A DNA stretch of 38,314 nt from Bacteroidota bacterium (GCA_018335575.1 JAGXRT010000017.1:1-38314), one strand, 5' to 3'. Shown: positions 8,339-18,475, numbered from the stretch's first letter. Numbers and translations: made by a program. Notes: generated from the letters alone by a model not told the origin.

Positions 8339-10632
8339 ATCTGAATTATATAGTACCCAACGAGTGGTCAATTATTGAAGAAGGGTTTAATGCATCACAT
8401 GTAACGGCATCAGAAAGTATTTTTAGTATTGGAAATGGAGCTATGGGGCAACGAGCCAATTTTGAAGAAAAATACAGCGGAAAAACATTTCAGGGAAGTT
8501 ATATAGCAGGAATCTATTATCCTGATAAAACACGCGTTGGATGGTGGAAAAATGGCTATCCAGAATATTTTGCAAAAGTGTTAAATGCACCAAACTGGAT
8601 TGGAATTGATGTAAAAATTAATGGTGAAGATTTAGACCTTAAAACTAGCCAAGTATCCTATTTTAAAAGAGAATTAAACATGAAAGAAGGTTGGTTACAG
8701 CGTTCTTTTATAGCAAAACTCCAAAACGGAATTGAAGTTAAAGTAAATTCACTTCGATTCTTAAGTTTACGTTACAATGAAATAGGTGCAATAAAATATA
8801 CTGTAACACCTTTAAATGCTGAGGTTGATATTGAGTTTAACCCATATATCGATGCCGGAATTAAAAATGAAGATGCCAATTATGATGAGTTGTTTTGGGA
8901 AGTTTTATCGGTAAATCCAGAAGTGCGTCAGGCTTTTATAGTTTCTAAAACTTTAAAAACCAATTTTCACGTAGCAACCGGTATGAAAATTCAAATAGAT
9001 AAAAATACCGTTCCATTAGATTTAGCGTATTTTCAAAATGAAGAACCTAAAAAAATTACCTATCAATATAAAGTATCAGCTAAACAAAATGACGCTATTA
9101 CAATTGTAAAGTTTGGTAGTTATGTGCAATCAATGAATCATGAAATTGATAAGTTAATAAGTCATTCTCAGTACTTATTTGATGAAGTGAGCAATATTGG
9201 ATATAATCAGTTATTAGAATATCAAAAAGAAGATTGGGCTAAAATTTGGGAAACATCAGACATTGTTATAGAAGGTGATGTTAAGGCACAACAAGCAATT
9301 AGATTTAATATTTTTCAATTAAATCAAACATATTCCGGTGATGATGCAAGGCTAAATATTGGACCTAAAGGATTTACAGGAGAAAAGTACGGAGGAAGTA
9401 CCTACTGGGATACCGAAGCCTATTGTATACCATTTTATATGAGTACCAAAGACAAATCGGTTGCAAAAAATCTCTTAAAATACCGATATAATCATTTGGG
9501 TAAAGCCATTGAAAATGCTGAAAAATTAGGTTTTAAAAACGGAGCAGCATTGTATCCTATGGTTACTATGAATGGTGAAGAGTGTCATAACGAATGGGAA
9601 ATTACTTTTGAAGAAATTCACCGAAATGGTGCTATGATTTACGCTATATATAATTATTTAAATTATACCAATGATTTTAAATACGTCGCAGATTATGGGT
9701 TAGAAGTGATGATAGGAGTAGCGCGTTTTTGGCATCAAAGAGCTAATTTTTCTGTAGAGAAAAATAAGTATGTAATTCTAGGAGTTACAGGTCCTAATGA
9801 ATATGAAAACAACATCAACAATAATTTTTACACCAATTATTTAGCTAAATGGTGTATAAAATATGCTGTTAAAAATCTGAAGAAAGTACAGAAAAAATAT
9901 CCTGAAGACTATAAACGAATAGTAGATAAAGCTTGTTTAACAGATAGTGAAGTTGTAGCTTGGATGCAAGTAGCTGAATTAATGTATTTCCCGTATAGCC
10001 AAAAACACAATGTATATTTACAACAAGACGGTTTTTTAGATAAAGACTATATTACAGTAGATAAACTTCCAAAAGAAGACAGGCCCATAAACCAAAAATG
10101 GTCTTGGGACAGAATATTGCGTTCTTGTTATATTAAACAAGCCGATGTGCTTCAAGGAATTTATATGTTCGAAAATAAATTTACAACAGATGAAATTGCA
10201 TCGCACTTTAATTTTTATGAACCAATAACAGTACATGAATCTTCTCTTTCTCCATGTGTGCATTCAATTTTAGCAGCAAAAATTGATAAAATGGATAAGG
10301 CTTACGAAATGTATTTAAGAACCTCTCGCTTAGATTTAGATGATTACAACAACGAAGTTCATGAAGGTTTACACATAACCAGTATGGCTGGTACTTGGTT
10401 AACTATTGTACAAGGGTTTGGCGGTATGAGAACGTTCAAAAATAAACTTTCATTCAGTCCGCAAATACCAAAAGAATGGATTTCGTATTCGTTTAAAATT
10501 AATTACAACGAAACGGTTTTAAAAGTGTACAAGAGTCATTCTGAAACTAAGTTTTACAATGAAACTGGTAAAGCTGTAACTATAGAAATTAATGGTAAAT
10601 CGCATGAATTAGTAACCGAATTAAGTCTTTAA
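8335..10632 (+). CDS. GH65 maltose phosphorylase
   Basis: Cytoplasmic enzyme that splits maltose with phosphate into glucose and beta-glucose-1-phosphate. The 765 residues have no signal peptide. The N-terminal beta-sandwich is followed by an (alpha/alpha)6 barrel. GEECHNEWEITFEEIHRN (about residues 414-431) and GVTGPNEYENN (483-493) are GH65 signatures. The catalytic acid is probably E489 in GPNEY, by analogy with the conserved GPDEY motif. HESSLSPCVHS (from H634) fits the phosphate-binding loop. GH65 also contains kojibiose, nigerose and trehalose phosphorylases. The pairing with beta-phosphoglucomutase, amylases and SusCD favours maltose. Confidence 0.93.
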   Translation: MNLNYIVPNEWSIIEEGFNASHVTASESIFSIGNGAMGQRANFEEKYSGKTFQGSYIAGIYYPDKTRVGWWKNGYPEYFAKVLNAPNWIGIDVKINGEDLDLKTSQVSYFKRELNMKEGWLQRSFIAKLQNGIEVKVNSLRFLSLRYNEIGAIKYTVTPLNAEVDIEFNPYIDAGIKNEDANYDELFWEVLSVNPEVRQAFIVSKTLKTNFHVATGMKIQIDKNTVPLDLAYFQNEEPKKITYQYKVSAKQNDAITIVKFGSYVQSMNHEIDKLISHSQYLFDEVSNIGYNQLLEYQKEDWAKIWETSDIVIEGDVKAQQAIRFNIFQLNQTYSGDDARLNIGPKGFTGEKYGGSTYWDTEAYCIPFYMSTKDKSVAKNLLKYRYNHLGKAIENAEKLGFKNGAALYPMVTMNGEECHNEWEITFEEIHRNGAMIYAIYNYLNYTNDFKYVADYGLEVMIGVARFWHQRANFSVEKNKYVILGVTGPNEYENNINNNFYTNYLAKWCIKYAVKNLKKVQKKYPEDYKRIVDKACLTDSEVVAWMQVAELMYFPYSQKHNVYLQQDGFLDKDYITVDKLPKEDRPINQKWSWDRILRSCYIKQADVLQGIYMFENKFTTDEIASHFNFYEPITVHESSLSPCVHSILAAKIDKMDKAYEMYLRTSRLDLDDYNNEVHEGLHITSMAGTWLTIVQGFGGMRTFKNKLSFSPQIPKEWISYSFKINYNETVLKVYKSHSETKFYNETGKAVTIEINGKSHELVTELSL

Positions 10633-10634
10633 TC

Positions 10635-12482
10635 ATGAAAAAAATAAGTTTTATAGTAATATTTTTTGTAGGATTGATTTGTGTTAATGCTCAAAAAATT
10701 GATAAAGTAGAGCCTCCATTTTGGTGGGCTGATATGCAACATAAATCATTGCAATTAATGGTGTATGGTAAAAATATTGCCAATTTTCATCCATCAATAG
10801 CAGATAAGGATGTTGCTATAATTGGTGTTACAAAAACCGAAAATCCAAATTATTTATTCATCGATTTAAATTTAGAAAAAGCAACAGCTGGTTCGTTTAA
10901 TATACTTTTTAAAAAAGGTAAAAAAGAATTGACACATACCTATGAATTAAAATCACGAATGCAAAATTCTTCATTACGAAAAGGATTTGACAGTTCTGAT
11001 ATGGTTTATTTATTAATGCCAGATCGATTTTCCAATGGAGATGAGTCTAATGATACTCATCCAAATTTAACCGAGAAAGCAAATAGAAGTTACTTGGGAG
11101 GTAGGCATGGAGGAGACATTCAAGGGATAATTAATCAGTTAGATTATATCAAAGAATTAGGAGCAACGGCAATTTGGAGTACACCATTACTGGAAGACAA
11201 CGATGATAAATATTCATATCACACCTATGCACAATCGGATGTTTATAACATTGATGCGCGTTACGGCACCAACAAAGATTATAAACGATTAGCAGATGAA
11301 ATGCACCAACGCGGCATGAAGCTTATCATGGATTATGTTACAAATCACTGGGGATTAAAGCATTGGATGATTCAAGATTTGCCAACCTATACTTGGATTA
11401 ATCAGTTTCCAGGTTACGCAAATTCTAACTATAGAATGTCAACACAATTAGATCCAAACACTGCTGAAATTGATGCTAAATACTGCATGGATGGATGGTT
11501 TGTATCTACAATGCCCGATTTAAATCAACGTAATCCGCTGGTATTAAATTATTTAACACAAAATGCTATTTGGTGGATTGAATATGCTGGATTAGACGGA
11601 TTACGAGTTGACACTTATTCGTACAACGATAAAGTAGCTATTGCAAAATGGACCAAAGCTATTATGGATGAATATCCAAATTTTAATATTGTTGGTGAAG
11701 TATGGATGCATGATCAAGCACAAAATGCATATTGGCAAAAAGATAGCAAAATTGGAGCCATCCAAAGTTACAATTCGTATTTACCAAGTGTAATGGACTT
11801 TACCTTGCACAACGCCTTATCGGTAGTTTTTAATGAAGAAAATGCAAACTGGCAAGACGGAATTATTAAAGTTTATGAAAATTTTGTCAATGATTTTTTA
11901 TATCCAGACATCAATAACATTTTGATTTTTGCAGAAAATCACGATACGCAAAGAATTCACAACTTATATAAAAATGATGTTAAAAAATACAAGTTGGCAA
12001 TGACATTACTAGCTACTGCTCGTGGAATTCCACAACTATATTACGGTTCGGAAATCGGTATGACAGGAGATAAAAATGTAGGTGATGGCGATATAAGAAG
12101 AGATTTTCCGGGGGGGTGGAAAGGTGATGAAAATAATGCTTTCACTAAAGAAGGAAGAACAGAAATGCAAAATGAATTATTCAATTTTACTAGTAAACTT
12201 TTTAATTGGAGAAAAACAAAACCTGTAATTCATTTTGGAAAAACTACGCAATACCTACCAGACAATAATGTGTATGTTTATTTCAGATACAATGACAATG
12301 ATAAAGTTATGGTAGTTATCAATAACAATCCTAAAGAACAACGTATACAATTAAATCGATTTGCAGAGAACTTACAAAAAAGTACTTCTGGAATTGATAT
12401 CATTTCAGGTGCGGTTTTAGATTTTACTAAAACTGAGCTTTTTATACCAGCAAAATCATCGATGGTAATTGAACTAAAATAG
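10635..12482 (+). CDS. GH13 neopullulanase/cyclomaltodextrinase-like amylase (SusA-like)
   Basis: A secreted, probably periplasmic, enzyme that hydrolyses alpha-1,4 bonds of maltodextrins. The 615 residues start with a signal peptide ending VNA before Gln20, then an N-terminal beta domain (about 21-115) typical of SusA/cyclomaltodextrinase. A TIM barrel follows from DMVYLLMPDRFSNGD. Catalytic residues are D326 (nucleophile, in GLRVDTY), E355 (acid/base, in VGEVWMHD) and D437 (in ENHDTQR). YGSEIGMTGDKNVGDGDIRRD is characteristic of this group. It begins 2 bp after the phosphorylase stop. There is no type IX C-terminal domain, so it should stay in the periplasm. Confidence 0.93.
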   Translation: MKKISFIVIFFVGLICVNAQKIDKVEPPFWWADMQHKSLQLMVYGKNIANFHPSIADKDVAIIGVTKTENPNYLFIDLNLEKATAGSFNILFKKGKKELTHTYELKSRMQNSSLRKGFDSSDMVYLLMPDRFSNGDESNDTHPNLTEKANRSYLGGRHGGDIQGIINQLDYIKELGATAIWSTPLLEDNDDKYSYHTYAQSDVYNIDARYGTNKDYKRLADEMHQRGMKLIMDYVTNHWGLKHWMIQDLPTYTWINQFPGYANSNYRMSTQLDPNTAEIDAKYCMDGWFVSTMPDLNQRNPLVLNYLTQNAIWWIEYAGLDGLRVDTYSYNDKVAIAKWTKAIMDEYPNFNIVGEVWMHDQAQNAYWQKDSKIGAIQSYNSYLPSVMDFTLHNALSVVFNEENANWQDGIIKVYENFVNDFLYPDINNILIFAENHDTQRIHNLYKNDVKKYKLAMTLLATARGIPQLYYGSEIGMTGDKNVGDGDIRRDFPGGWKGDENNAFTKEGRTEMQNELFNFTSKLFNWRKTKPVIHFGKTTQYLPDNNVYVYFRYNDNDKVMVVINNNPKEQRIQLNRFAENLQKSTSGIDIISGAVLDFTKTELFIPAKSSMVIELK

Positions 12483-12488
12483 TTATAG

Positions 12489-14885
12489 ATGGAAATGAAA
12501 CATAAAATTAAATATTTAGTGCTTGTTTTTGTAGCAAGTATAAGTATTTGGGCTAATTCGCAAAATACATCTAGAACCTTTGTTAGTTTTAATCAAATTG
12601 ATAATGTACTTGAAATTAAAACGAGTGATGGAATTTACAAAATCAAGCCGTACAATATAAATATTGTCGAAACAACATTTATTCCAAACGGAGAACAATT
12701 TAATCCATCATCTCATGCAGTGGTGTTAAAACCCGACACTAAGTCATATCAACTAAAAGAATCACCTAATAATTTAACATTTACGTCTGCTGGAATTTCT
12801 GTTGAAATTCAGAAAAGCCCTTTTAAAATTTCGTACAATTTCAAATCTAAACCATTAATTAGTGAAAACTTAGGATATCAGAAATTAGACAATTCTTTTT
12901 TCATCAATTTCGAAATTGATAGGGATGAAGCATTATTTGGTGGTGGAGCAAGGGCTTTAGGGATGAATCGCAGAGGCCATAAATTGCAGTTGTATAACAG
13001 AGCACATTATGGTTACGAAACCAAGTCAGAGCTCATGAATTATACCATGCCATTGGTACTTTCATCTAAAGTTTATGCAGTGCATTTTGATAATGCGCCC
13101 ATCGGTTACTTAGATTTGGATAGTCAACAAAATAATTCTATTAATTACGAATCTATTTCTGGCAGAACAACATACCAGATAATTGCAGGTGATAATTGGC
13201 CCGAATTAATTAATGAGTATACCAATTTAACCGGAAAACAACCCATGATACCGCTTTGGGCATTGGGTAATTTTTCAAGCCGATTTGGATATCATTCTGA
13301 AAGAGAAACCAGAGAAACGGTACAAAAGTTTAAAGATGCTAAAATACCATTAGATGCTGTAGTAGTTGATATTTATTGGTTTGGAAAAGATATTAGAGGT
13401 CATATGGGGAATTTTGAATTTTTAAAAGATTCTTTCCCAACTCCAGAAAAGATGATGGCCGATTTTAAAAAGGAAGGCGTTAAAACTGTATTGGTCTCTG
13501 AACCTTTTATTTTAACAACATCGTCTAAATGGGATGAAGCCTCAAGTAAAGGATATTTAGGTAAAGATAAGGATGGCAACGCCTATCGATATGATTTTTA
13601 CTTTGGTAATACAGGAATAATAGATATTTACAATTCAGAGGCAAAAAAATGGTTTTGGAATATTTATAAAGGATTAACCGATAAAGGTGTTAGTGGTTGG
13701 TGGGGTGATTTAGGAGAGCCAGAAGTACATCCATCCGATTTATTACATGCCACTGGAACTGCTGATGAAGTACACAATATTTACGGTCATGATTGGGCCA
13801 GATTGATTCAAGAAGGTTATAAAATGGATTTTTCTGATACAAGACCATTTATTTTAATGCGTGCCGGATATTCAGGTTCCCAACGATTTGGGATGATTCC
13901 ATGGTCGGGTGATGTAAGTAGAAGTTGGGGTGGATTGCAATCGCAACCAGAGATTGCGTTGCAAATGGGAATGCAAGGTTTAGGCTATATGCATTCAGAT
14001 TTAGGTGGGTTTGGTGGCGGTGAGGTTTTTGATGCAGAGTTGTATACACGTTGGTTACAATACGGTGTTTTTCAACCTATTTACAGACCACATGCACAAG
14101 AACATATACCTGCAGAACCAGTTTTTCACGATGAAAAAACAAAAGCCTTAGCCAAAAAATCTATAGAATTTAGGTATCAATTATTGCCATATAATTACAC
14201 GCTGGCATTTGAAAACAATCAAAAGGGAATGCCGTTAATGCGTCCGTTATTTTTTGATAATAACGAACACATATCAATTACGGACACATTTTTATGGGGC
14301 GATTCATTTTTAGTTTCTCCTGTCTTGTATCAAGGCATCGAAAAAAAGCAAGTATACTTTCCTAAAAATTCAAATTGGTTTGATTTTTATACCGGTGAAA
14401 AAATTAAAGGAGGTATTGATAAGGAAGTTAAGCTAAATGATGCGTCAATACCTGTATATGTAAAAGGAGGATCATTTATTCCGATGATTGAAACCATTCA
14501 AACTACAGACAATTATACGCTTTCTAATTTTGACTTACATTTTTATGCTGATGAAGATGTAAAAGAAAGCGAAGGAATGCTGTATAATGATGATGGAAAA
14601 ACGCCAGAATCTTTTGAAAAGGGAATGTATGAAATACTTCGTTTTAAAAGCGAAAGAAATTCTGACGAATTAATTATCAGTATAGAAACCGAAAAAGGAA
14701 CTGATTTTAAGGTTTACAATAAAGAAATTAAGTTAAAAATACATCATTTAAAAGACAAACCTAGAAAGGTAAAATTAAATGGCAAAACAGTAAAGTTTAG
14801 CTGGGATGATAATTCAAAAGAAACATCAATTAAAGTCATTCTAAAAAACAATAAATCACAAAAAATTAAAATTAAAACAACCTAA
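12489..14885 (+). CDS. GH31 alpha-glucosidase (SusB-like role, different family)
   Basis: A 798-residue exo-acting alpha-glucosidase that releases glucose from the non-reducing end of maltodextrins. The signal peptide ends WANS before Gln25. A beta-sandwich is followed by the GH31 barrel: PLWALGNFSSRFGYHSERE, then the nucleophile D407 in WWGDLGEPE and the acid/base D475 in PWSGDVSRSW. QPIYRPHAQEHIPAEP is also typical. The C-terminal beta domains end in a lysine-rich tail without a type IX sorting domain, so a periplasmic location is likely. ATG codons at residues 1 and 3 are both possible starts. The B. thetaiotaomicron Sus system uses a GH97 enzyme (SusB) for this step; none is seen here. 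Confidence 0.92.
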   Translation: MEMKHKIKYLVLVFVASISIWANSQNTSRTFVSFNQIDNVLEIKTSDGIYKIKPYNINIVETTFIPNGEQFNPSSHAVVLKPDTKSYQLKESPNNLTFTSAGISVEIQKSPFKISYNFKSKPLISENLGYQKLDNSFFINFEIDRDEALFGGGARALGMNRRGHKLQLYNRAHYGYETKSELMNYTMPLVLSSKVYAVHFDNAPIGYLDLDSQQNNSINYESISGRTTYQIIAGDNWPELINEYTNLTGKQPMIPLWALGNFSSRFGYHSERETRETVQKFKDAKIPLDAVVVDIYWFGKDIRGHMGNFEFLKDSFPTPEKMMADFKKEGVKTVLVSEPFILTTSSKWDEASSKGYLGKDKDGNAYRYDFYFGNTGIIDIYNSEAKKWFWNIYKGLTDKGVSGWWGDLGEPEVHPSDLLHATGTADEVHNIYGHDWARLIQEGYKMDFSDTRPFILMRAGYSGSQRFGMIPWSGDVSRSWGGLQSQPEIALQMGMQGLGYMHSDLGGFGGGEVFDAELYTRWLQYGVFQPIYRPHAQEHIPAEPVFHDEKTKALAKKSIEFRYQLLPYNYTLAFENNQKGMPLMRPLFFDNNEHISITDTFLWGDSFLVSPVLYQGIEKKQVYFPKNSNWFDFYTGEKIKGGIDKEVKLNDASIPVYVKGGSFIPMIETIQTTDNYTLSNFDLHFYADEDVKESEGMLYNDDGKTPESFEKGMYEILRFKSERNSDELIISIETEKGTDFKVYNKEIKLKIHHLKDKPRKVKLNGKTVKFSWDDNSKETSIKVILKNNKSQKIKIKTT

Positions 14886-14898
14886 TAATCAATTAATA

Positions 14899-16239
14899 AT
14901 GAAAAAAATAGTTTTAACATTACTACTAATTGCAGCGATGGTATCGTGCAAGAAAACAGAGATTGCAACACAAACTTTAGCACCAATGTCTGACGAAATT
15001 ATGGCATCAGCTGTTATTTACGAAGCCAATATCAGACAGTATTCTGTAGAAGGTACGTTTGAGGCATTTACAAAAGACATTCCGCAACTAAAAGAATTGG
15101 GAATCGATATAATTTGGCTAATGCCAATTCATGAAATTGGCGTTTTAAACAGAAAAGGAAGCTTAGGAAGCTACTATTCAATAAAAGACTATAGAAGTTT
15201 AAACCCTGAGTTTGGCACTGTTGAAGACTTTAAGAATCTTATAAAAACAGCTCATGACAACGGTATATACGTAATCTTAGATTGGGTTGCTAACCATACG
15301 GCTTGGGATCATGCTTGGGTTACCAATCATCCTGAATTTTACACAAAAGATGAAAATGGAAACATGATTGCTCCTTATGATTGGACAGATGTTGTTGAAC
15401 TTGATTTTACAAACGAAGATTTAAGAACAGCTATGATTGCTGATATGAATTATTGGGTTAAAGAATTAAATGTTGATGGATTTAGATGTGATGTAGCAGG
15501 AGAAGTCCCGACTGATTTTTGGGAAAGAGCATCGGTAGAATTACAACAAACAAAACCACTTTTTATGTTAGCCGAAGCAGAGAAACCAGAACTGCTTAAA
15601 AAAGCATTTCATATGCAATATGCATGGGAAGGACATCATATTTTTAATCAAATGGCGCAAGGAAAGCAAACGGTAGCTCAATTTGATGCATATATGAAGA
15701 AAATGGATACAGTTTTAGAAAAAGATGATATTCAAATGCATTTTGTATCCAATCATGATGAGAATTCTTGGAACGGAACTGTTAAAGAACGAATGGGTGA
15801 AGCTGTAGAGTTATTTATGGCATTTTCATATACGGTTCCAGGGATGCCATTAATATACAGCGGTGAAGAGTACGATATGGATAAAAGATTGTTGTTTTTT
15901 GAAAAGGATACCATGCCAAAAACTAAAGGTAAATTTTACGATGTTTATAAAAATTTAAACAAACTTAAAAAAGCAACAAAAGCATTACATACAGGTAAAA
16001 ATCCGGCTTCATATAACCGAATTAAGACTAGCGCTGACGAAAACGTTTTAGCATTTTTTAGAGAAAAAGAAGGGGATAAACTAGTTTTTATCGGTAATTT
16101 TACGGCAGAAAACAAGGAGGTTTTAATTGATATAAATGGTGATTTTAAAAACTATGCTACATCAGAAAAGGAAAGTTTAAATAATACAACGCCAATTATA
16201 TTAAAACCTTGGGAATATAAAATATTAATAAACAACTAA
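14899..16239 (+). CDS. GH13 alpha-amylase lipoprotein, compact form
   Basis: A 446-residue lipoprotein amylase (signal peptide ending MVSC, lipidated Cys17) that may take the place of the surface enzyme SusG, though it lacks SusG's extra starch-binding domain. GH13 regions are DWVANHTAWDHAW (region I), D198 nucleophile in GFRCDVAGEVP, E226 acid/base in LAEAEKPE, and D287 in SNHDENSW. A short C-terminal beta domain ends the protein. The residues after Cys17 are KKTEIATQ, which is not clearly a flavobacterial surface-export signal, so it could face the periplasm. It lies 13 bp after the GH31 gene in the same operon. Confidence 0.91.
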   Translation: MKKIVLTLLLIAAMVSCKKTEIATQTLAPMSDEIMASAVIYEANIRQYSVEGTFEAFTKDIPQLKELGIDIIWLMPIHEIGVLNRKGSLGSYYSIKDYRSLNPEFGTVEDFKNLIKTAHDNGIYVILDWVANHTAWDHAWVTNHPEFYTKDENGNMIAPYDWTDVVELDFTNEDLRTAMIADMNYWVKELNVDGFRCDVAGEVPTDFWERASVELQQTKPLFMLAEAEKPELLKKAFHMQYAWEGHHIFNQMAQGKQTVAQFDAYMKKMDTVLEKDDIQMHFVSNHDENSWNGTVKERMGEAVELFMAFSYTVPGMPLIYSGEEYDMDKRLLFFEKDTMPKTKGKFYDVYKNLNKLKKATKALHTGKNPASYNRIKTSADENVLAFFREKEGDKLVFIGNFTAENKEVLIDINGDFKNYATSEKESLNNTTPIILKPWEYKILINN

Positions 16240-16248
16240 CGTATTAAA

Positions 16249-17103
16249 ATGATTTTAATAGCCGACGGAGGTTCAACAAAAGCAGACTGGATTGCAATTG
16301 ATGCAACATCTAAGGAAGAGTTGTTTAGAGTGAGAACCATGGGTTTAAACCCAGAAATGACTTCTGCCGAGGAACTTAGCGATAGAATTTTACACACATA
16401 CCAACTGGTTCAGCATAAGGACAAAGTTAAAAAAGTGTATTTCTATGGAGCAGGTTGTGGAACATCTGAAGGTATTGAGATTTTAAAAAGAGTCTTTGAA
16501 GCAATTTTTGATAAGGCAACTGTACATGTTGATGAAGATATGTTAGCGGCAGTTTATGCAGCTTCAGGTTTTGATCCGGCAATTGTTTGTATTATAGGTA
16601 CTGGTTCTAATAGCTGTTATTTTGATGGAGAAAAAGTGCATCAAAATGTGGCATCGTTAGGATATATTTTGATGGATGAAGCCAGTGGAAATTATTTTGG
16701 AAAACGCTTAATACGCGATTATTATTACAAAATTATGCCTAAACATATAGCTCAGAAGTTTGAAACTGAATTTAATTTAGAAGCTGATTTTATTAAAAAA
16801 AATCTGTACAGAGAATCTGATCCTAATGCGTATTTAGCAACTTTTGCCAAATTTTTATTGCAGAATAAAGAAGATGCATATGTACAAATGTTGATGAAAA
16901 AAGGCTTTGAAAAGTTTTTTAAATACAGAATACTTCCATATCAAAAAGGCAAGGAAACTCCAATTTATTTTATTGGTTCAATTGCCCACTTTTTTAGAGA
17001 TATATTAGAAAAAGTAGCTAATAGTTTTGGTTTAGAAATTACCGATGTTATTCAACGACCAATAGATAATTTAATTAAATTTCATAAAACTCATGAAGTT
17101 TAA
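16249..17103 (+). CDS. BadF/BadG-type ASKHA ATPase, probable amino-sugar or glucose kinase
   Basis: A 284-residue cytoplasmic kinase of the N-acetylglucosamine kinase/BadF family. The phosphate-1 motif ILIADGGSTKADW is at the N-terminus, a second phosphate motif IIGTGSNSCYFDG lies near the middle, and FIGSIAHFFRD forms the adenosine region. It is the last gene of the maltodextrin operon (9-bp gap) and ends just before a bidirectional terminator. Relatives often phosphorylate N-acetylglucosamine, but the company it keeps suggests it may phosphorylate the free glucose made by maltose phosphorylase and the alpha-glucosidase. The substrate is inferred, not shown. Confidence 0.85.
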   Translation: MILIADGGSTKADWIAIDATSKEELFRVRTMGLNPEMTSAEELSDRILHTYQLVQHKDKVKKVYFYGAGCGTSEGIEILKRVFEAIFDKATVHVDEDMLAAVYAASGFDPAIVCIIGTGSNSCYFDGEKVHQNVASLGYILMDEASGNYFGKRLIRDYYYKIMPKHIAQKFETEFNLEADFIKKNLYRESDPNAYLATFAKFLLQNKEDAYVQMLMKKGFEKFFKYRILPYQKGKETPIYFIGSIAHFFRDILEKVANSFGLEITDVIQRPIDNLIKFHKTHEV

Positions 17104-17129
17104 TTTTTGTTGTAAATGTTTAAAGTGTG

Positions 17130-17159
17130 AAAAAGCTGTTAAGAAATTAACAGCTTTTT
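17130..17159. terminator. Bidirectional terminator between the maltodextrin operon and murF
   Basis: AAAAAGCTGTTAA (17130-17142), loop GAAA, then TTAACAGCTTTTT. The 13-bp stem is flanked by A-runs and T-runs and so works on both strands between two convergent genes. It overlaps the murF stop codon. Confidence 0.85.
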
Positions 17160-18430
17160 TATTTCAATAAATCCAAAACACGTTCTAAAGCCATTCCTCG
17201 TGAACCTTTTATCAAAATGTTTGCATTGTTTATTGTCGAAGAATCAAAATTGGCTTTGAAATCATCAAAAGAATGAAATTGTGTCGCATATTTTGTTTTT
17301 ACTGATGCAAAATGATTGCCAATTAAATAGGTGTTCTTAAAATTTAAATCGCTAACTAAATCTGCAATTTGTTGATGTTCTTGTGCGCTTGTTTCGCCCA
17401 ATTCAAACATATCACCTAATATTACTACTTTTAAATTACTGCGTACCTGACTGAAATTTTCTAATGCAACTTTCATACTACTCGGATTGGCATTGTAAGC
17501 ATCCATAAAAATAGTATTAGAGTTAATTTTTATCAATTGAGAGCGATTATTGCTTGGACTATAATTTTCAATAGCAGTTATAATATCCTCCTGTGGTACT
17601 TTAAAAAATTCGCCTATTGTAATGGCAGCCGCGATATTATTAACATTGTATGAGCCTATCAACTGACTTTGAATTGTTTTTCCGTTATAAGTAAATATCA
17701 CAAAAGGATCTGCCTTTATCAGTTCAATTGTTGAGTCTTTTCCAACTTCGAAAGACAAGCGTTTCATGCCAAAAGTTTTTTGAAGTTGTAACTCGTCATT
17801 ACTATTAAAAAACACCAAACCGTTTGTTTTTTTGATAAAATCGTATAATTCAGATTTACCTTTAATGACGCCTTCAACTCCTCCAAATCCTTCTAAATGA
17901 GCTTTTCCAAAGTTGGTAATATAACCAAAATTTGGCTCTGCAATAGTACATAAAAATTCAATTTCCTTTTGATGATTTGCACCCATTTCAACGATAGCAA
18001 TTTCTGTATCTTTTGAAATCGATAACAATGTTAAAGGAACGCCAATATGATTATTTAAATTTCCTTTGGTTGCAATGGTGTTAAATTTTTTAGACAATAC
18101 TGCATTAATTAACTCTTTTGTTGTAGTTTTTCCATTGCTGCCAGTTAATGAAATTACAGGAACTTTTATTTGATTACGATGAAAATTTGCCAATTGCTGA
18201 AGAGTTTCCAGTACATTATCAACTAATACAATATTTGGGTTACTAGGATAATGATTTTCATCAACAACAGCAAATGAAGCGCCTTTTTGCAACGCTTCCT
18301 CAGCAAAATTGTTTCCATTAAATTGTTCTCCTTTTAAGGCAAAAAAGATACTTTTTGAGCGAATAGCTCGTGTATCAGTATCAATTAATGGATGTGATAA
18401 ATAAAGTTGGTAGAGTTCTTGTATTTCCAT
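17159..18430 (-). CDS. murF: UDP-N-acetylmuramoyl-tripeptide--D-alanyl-D-alanine ligase
   Basis: Adds D-Ala-D-Ala to the UDP-MurNAc-tripeptide in the last cytoplasmic step of peptidoglycan precursor synthesis. The 423-residue protein shows the N-terminal substrate domain (DTRAIRSKSIFFALKGEQFNG), the ATP-binding P-loop SLTGSNGKTTTKEL (K101), the ligase stretch VEMGANHQKEIEFLCTIAEP, and the C-terminal MDAYNANPSSM. Length is normal for the Bacteroidota. It is downstream of gldJ but separated by a strong terminator, so it probably has partly independent expression. Confidence 0.95.
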   Translation of the reverse strand: MEIQELYQLYLSHPLIDTDTRAIRSKSIFFALKGEQFNGNNFAEEALQKGASFAVVDENHYPSNPNIVLVDNVLETLQQLANFHRNQIKVPVISLTGSNGKTTTKELINAVLSKKFNTIATKGNLNNHIGVPLTLLSISKDTEIAIVEMGANHQKEIEFLCTIAEPNFGYITNFGKAHLEGFGGVEGVIKGKSELYDFIKKTNGLVFFNSNDELQLQKTFGMKRLSFEVGKDSTIELIKADPFVIFTYNGKTIQSQLIGSYNVNNIAAAITIGEFFKVPQEDIITAIENYSPSNNRSQLIKINSNTIFMDAYNANPSSMKVALENFSQVRSNLKVVILGDMFELGETSAQEHQQIADLVSDLNFKNTYLIGNHFASVKTKYATQFHSFDDFKANFDSSTINNANILIKGSRGMALERVLDLLK

Positions 18431-18442
18431 AGTTAAATATAT

Positions 18443-18475
18443 AAAAAAACCTCAATGATAAGTACATTGAGGTTT
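18443..18475 (-). terminator. Terminator of gldJ
   Basis: On the minus strand AAACCTCAATG, a 7-base loop and CATTGAGGTTT (18475 down to 18447) form an 11-bp stem followed by a T-run (18449-18443). It lies just after gldJ. Confidence 0.85.
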
